Shown: piece after piece, positions 62,101 through 63,845 of the stretch | Layout: each line of letters begins with the position of its first letter | Position numbering within the stretch: position 1 is the stretch's first letter | NCBI RefSeq assembly: GCF_003860135.1 | Contig: NZ_RQYN01000012.1 | Location: 1 to 63,845, forward strand | Length of the DNA: 63,845 nt | Reading direction: 5' to 3' | From: Tannerella forsythia | Lineage (GTDB): Bacteria; Bacteroidota; Bacteroidia; Bacteroidales; Tannerellaceae | The notes under the pieces: model-generated | Told to the model about the DNA's origin: nothing | What the model saw: only the letters and a program-made list of their open reading frames with translations | Database searches by the model: none | Made by a program: the position numbers and the translations under genes

Positions 62101-62285
62101 TCGGTTATCGTTCCCTGCGCCGTATTACCTTTGACGATAATCGTCGCACCGATGACGGGTTCCTTCCGTGTATCGGAAACCGAACCGCGCACGGTAAGTC
62201 CGCTTTGTGCGAGAACATACATGGGTAAGAGCCCGATACATGTAAGGATACATCTTTTCCAAAAATCGTTAACTGTTTTCTTCAT
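59142..62285 (-). CDS. SusC/RagA-type TonB-dependent transporter (first pair)
   Basis: 1047 residues. Signal peptide to VLA-Q (about residue 27), N-terminal carboxypeptidase-D-like domain (TVRGSVSDTRKEPVIGATII), TonB-box region LDEVVVVGYGTQKKVNLTGSV, plug motif YGSRAANGVVLITTKQGK, and barrel ending MKQAVAGINLSF. Imports oligosaccharides produced at the surface into the periplasm. Starts 40 bases after GH88 and is followed by SusD. Confidence 0.95.
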   Translation of the reverse strand: MKKTVNDFWKRCILTCIGLLPMYVLAQSGLTVRGSVSDTRKEPVIGATIIVKGNTAQGTITDMDGKYELKDVPSDATLVFSYIGTKTQEIAVEGRSTIDVTLSEDDRLLDEVVVVGYGTQKKVNLTGSVASINMNELTESRPITNTSHALAGMVAGVSVRSGKNQPGDDNASILVRGQGTLNSSAPLIIIDGVEAGINTVNPQDIETMSVLKDAASASIYGSRAANGVVLITTKQGKEGVVKIDYNGYISSESIRKTLTPVSNYADYMELINEGWKNSGKPRVFSDESIKAWRDNAGRDPLKYPNTDWVDETFRPSVSTNHTLSVSGGSKNIRYYGSFGYLDNPGVMENTGYTRYNARLNLDAHLKPWLKIGAQLSGYVSDMEPAAGSVVQDVFTYTSATTPGMVFRAPDGRYGAMNNLEDASQSANNNPIRRLNSIAGHTRKNNLRSRFFGEFAPFKGFTITGSYSYEFVDTQGENKPVFHDGWNFADNTVTLPGKGKTSIFNRNDKIERFFNDVVARYETNLADNRLGLKVMLGASQELYRNRRFSVRRFNQIDPSLDVLDGAIGESSSSGTRTEWAMHSHFGRVNVDWDNKYLLEVNLRSDASSRFAKNKRRGYFPSVSGAWRIDQEAFMAPLTEKGLSNLKLRASYGSLGNNAVGNYDAIAAYSNIMNRGKKNEYKFGYVLDNAAVIALAQTAIANFDLSWESTYVTDFGIDFGLAGNRLTGTIDYFDKKTKNILINLPAPAVHGTASIPKQNSAQVTNRGIEITLGWRDQIGDFSYSAEVNFTHVTNNVDKFKGKEYSLNGEVNMIREGLPINSQYMLRVDRIIQTDADLAIVQKMIDEAPVVNGKKVNPFASFGRPEKGDLLYRDINQDGVIDENDRTIVSDGPNPKYFFGLNLGASYKGIDFSMLLQGQAGVKVYWQHSPYNTPTVRTGYQLNKAVTDGRWYEGRTDATYPRLLDYSDRRNIIASDFYLEDKAFLKIRNIQLGYTLPKSLTQKIRIERIRLYGSLENFFTFTGYRGFDPEVSGLDYPSMKQAVAGINLSF

Positions 62286-62325
62286 GATTCATTTGAATGT
62301 TTTGTAATAAGGTGTTTGATATATC

Positions 62326-63540
62326 TTAATTCATTTTCGTTTTTCTTGTCAGCGCCTCCAGAAAATAATAATCGGCGTAATTCAAGGGGACATCGATTTC
62401 GTTGTCGTGCGGGATGCTCCCGACCGAGTGCATCAGCAGAAAGTTTCCGTTCGTACCCACGATGGCTTGGTAAGCAGGACCGGCGAGCGTATGAATGATT
62501 TTGTCGGCTGTTTCCCTGTACTCCGTTTTTCCGAACGATGCCAGTTCGTAAAGTGCCGAAGCCGTGATGGCGGCTGCCGATGCGTCACGCGGCTCGTTAG
62601 GGATACGAGGAGCATCGTAGTCCCAGTAAGGAATATAATCTTCGGGCAAGTTCTTATGTTGGAAGATAAAACGATAGATTCTATCGGCCATATCAAGGTA
62701 ACGCGGGTCTTTCGTATAACGGTAACAAATGGCATAACCGTAAATGGCCCAAGCCTGACCGCGTGCCCACGACGACTCGTCGGCGTATCCCTGTGCGGTA
62801 TATTTGCCGCGCACGCCTCCTTGCTTCTTGTCGTAGTCTACTACATGATAACAGCTTCCGTCTGCTCTGAAATGATTGTTCATCGTTACATCGGCATGCG
62901 ACACCGCTATGTTATGATAGATCGAATCGCCGGACAGTTCCGTAGCCTTAAAAAGCAATTCGAGGTTCATCATATTATCGATGATGACCGGGCACATCCA
63001 ACCGCGCCGACCTTGCCAGCCCCGGTCTTCATCCCAGCTCTGAATCACGCCTGCCGCCGGACGAAACCTTGTGGCCAACGATTGGGCCGCTTTGACCAGC
63101 ACCTCTTTATAAGCGTCATTACCGGTGACCCGTAGCGCGTTGCCGAAACTGCAATTGCTCATAAAACCTACGTCATGATGCCATGTGAGATATTTCACCG
63201 AATCCAGATCCTCCGTATACTTTACTCCTGCTTCTTTCCAGCGCTCCTCTCCCGTCAGATCGTACAGATAGAACAAAGTACCGGAGAAAAATCCGCTTGT
63301 CCAATCGTCTTTGGGAATATACTGCACTTTTCCGTTATGAACGGTTCTGGGATTGAGGATTCGTCCGGATTCCTCAATCAACTGTACCTGAAAGCCGATT
63401 TGTCGTACGGCCGTCTGTATGACCGACGAAAGAAAAGTGTCTTTCGGGGAGGTCTCCATATTTCGCTGAGGCTCTTTAGGGCTACAACCGAAAAGGCCGA
63501 GAAGCAGAAGCACCGAAATCAAAAAACTGTTTTTTTTCAT
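62326..63540 (-). CDS. GH88 unsaturated glucuronyl hydrolase
   Basis: 404 residues; lipoprotein signal with Cys19 (LLLGLFGC-SPKE). The (alpha/alpha)6 GH88 barrel shows DDWTSGFFSGTLFYLYD, HHDVGFMSNCSFGNALR with the first catalytic Asp, PVIIDNMMNLELLF with the second Asp, then GYADESSWARGQAWAIYGYA and DYDAPRIPNEPRDASAAAI. It removes the 4,5-unsaturated uronate from lyase-made oligosaccharides by hydration. First gene of the operon, followed by SusC. Confidence 0.95.
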   Translation of the reverse strand: MKKNSFLISVLLLLGLFGCSPKEPQRNMETSPKDTFLSSVIQTAVRQIGFQVQLIEESGRILNPRTVHNGKVQYIPKDDWTSGFFSGTLFYLYDLTGEERWKEAGVKYTEDLDSVKYLTWHHDVGFMSNCSFGNALRVTGNDAYKEVLVKAAQSLATRFRPAAGVIQSWDEDRGWQGRRGWMCPVIIDNMMNLELLFKATELSGDSIYHNIAVSHADVTMNNHFRADGSCYHVVDYDKKQGGVRGKYTAQGYADESSWARGQAWAIYGYAICYRYTKDPRYLDMADRIYRFIFQHKNLPEDYIPYWDYDAPRIPNEPRDASAAAITASALYELASFGKTEYRETADKIIHTLAGPAYQAIVGTNGNFLLMHSVGSIPHDNEIDVPLNYADYYFLEALTRKTKMN

Positions 63541-63589
63541 GAGGTATTTTTATTAATGTGTTCTTAAAACTTTATCATGATTTGCGGGG

Positions 63590-63597
63590 CAAATGTA
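63590..63597 (-). promoter_or_regulatory. candidate -7 box of the GH88-to-MFS operon
   Basis: Minus-strand TACATTTG matches TAnnTTTG, 49 bases before the GH88 start. No TTTG box at standard distance, as is frequent for activator-dependent PUL promoters. Confidence 0.5.
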
Positions 63598-63790
63598 GAA
63601 GTCGAAAAGCATGCAGAGGGGATAAAATCGTACATTAGACACCTCTTTTCGTACAGAAATGCTTTCAAACAGAGAAGTACACTTCAGGCTTCAAAAGATT
63701 ATTTTTCTTTTTTAACCCAAATTACGCGATACATTGTTCGGCGTTTACTATTATTTAATTGTCAATGGTCAATGGTCGTACATTTGTGCG

Positions 63791-63821
63791 TTTGTTAATA
63801 ATTCAATAATTACTAACTTTG
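63791..63821 (+). promoter_or_regulatory. full Bacteroides-type promoter at the right edge
   Basis: TTTG (63791-63794), 19 bases, TAACTTTG (63814-63821): both boxes and spacing fit the consensus. It points out of the window to the right. Confidence 0.7.
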
Positions 63822-63829
63822 ATATCAGC

Positions 63830-63845
63830 ATGGACAAAGACCGAT
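63830..63845 (+). CDS. possible 5' end of a plus-strand gene
   Basis: An ATG at 63830 begins MDKDR before the window ends. It is only 8 bases after the promoter -7 box, so the mRNA would be almost leaderless if this is the true start; a start further right is equally possible. Nothing can be said about the product. Confidence 0.3.

Larger units (their letters stand above)
63541..63845. other. right-edge intergenic region
   Basis: About 290 bases upstream of GH88 without a gene. It contains a minus-strand -7 box for the operon (63590-63597) and, on the plus strand, a full promoter (63791-63821) and possible start codon (63830) of a gene leaving the window. It also holds the words AATTGTCAATGG and TCAATGG in tandem, as near 7197. 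Confidence 0.6.

Overview
This is a stretch of Bacteroidota chromosome, almost certainly order Bacteroidales. The evidence is two SusC/SusD pairs, a MurF-alanine racemase fusion, GSCFA, DUF3822, DUF1599 and DUF6057 proteins, a GT3-type glycogen synthase beside a short glucan phosphorylase, and repeated promoter boxes of the Bacteroides type (TAnnTTTG, two of them with TTTG 19-20 bases upstream). A Tannerella/Porphyromonas-like host is my guess from gene content, not something I could test. I saw no rRNA, tRNA or CRISPR.

Left part (1-18.5 kb) is mostly housekeeping: a RecD-like helicase, a DUF3822-rsmD pair, cardiolipin synthase, surE-lpxB, a large periplasmic tricorn-like S41 protease, an operon of an acyltransferase, an omega-amidase-like nitrilase and a two-domain Rid protein (a metabolite-repair flavour), then glycogen synthase and phosphorylase.

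At 19.2-22.5 kb lies a GC-rich three-gene set: an SDR resembling mannonate/fructuronate oxidoreductases, a PfkB sugar kinase and a LarA-family nickel-pincer racemase/epimerase homologue. I read it as a possible route that interconverts hexonates at C2. After it come a 41-bp tandem array and a DUF6261 gene.

24-34 kb holds an outer-membrane barrel protein, a YciO-folE-SPOR-tpiA-DoxX-DUF1599 run, a LysM/M23 peptidase, and GSCFA with MurF-Alr. 34-37.4 kb is a thiamine uptake locus: TPP riboswitch, TonB-dependent receptor and a PnuC-family permease. A second, sequence-unrelated 41-bp array follows.

37.9-63.5 kb is all on the minus strand and is a polysaccharide-utilisation region. The right operon starts with GH88 and runs SusC, SusD, KduI, DUF4861, sulfatase, heparinase II/III-like lyase, KdgK, KduD, KDPG aldolase and a hexuronate-type MFS transporter. 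Together these cover binding, cleavage and desulfation of a sulfated polyuronide, removal of the unsaturated uronate and its conversion to pyruvate and glyceraldehyde-3-phosphate. A second SusC/SusD pair with a DUF6057 membrane protein and a haem-motif PD40 lipoprotein lies to its left, separated by an AT-rich patch with a decayed IS1-family element. No regulator for either system is in the window; a promoter and possible start codon at the far right edge point to another gene beyond it.
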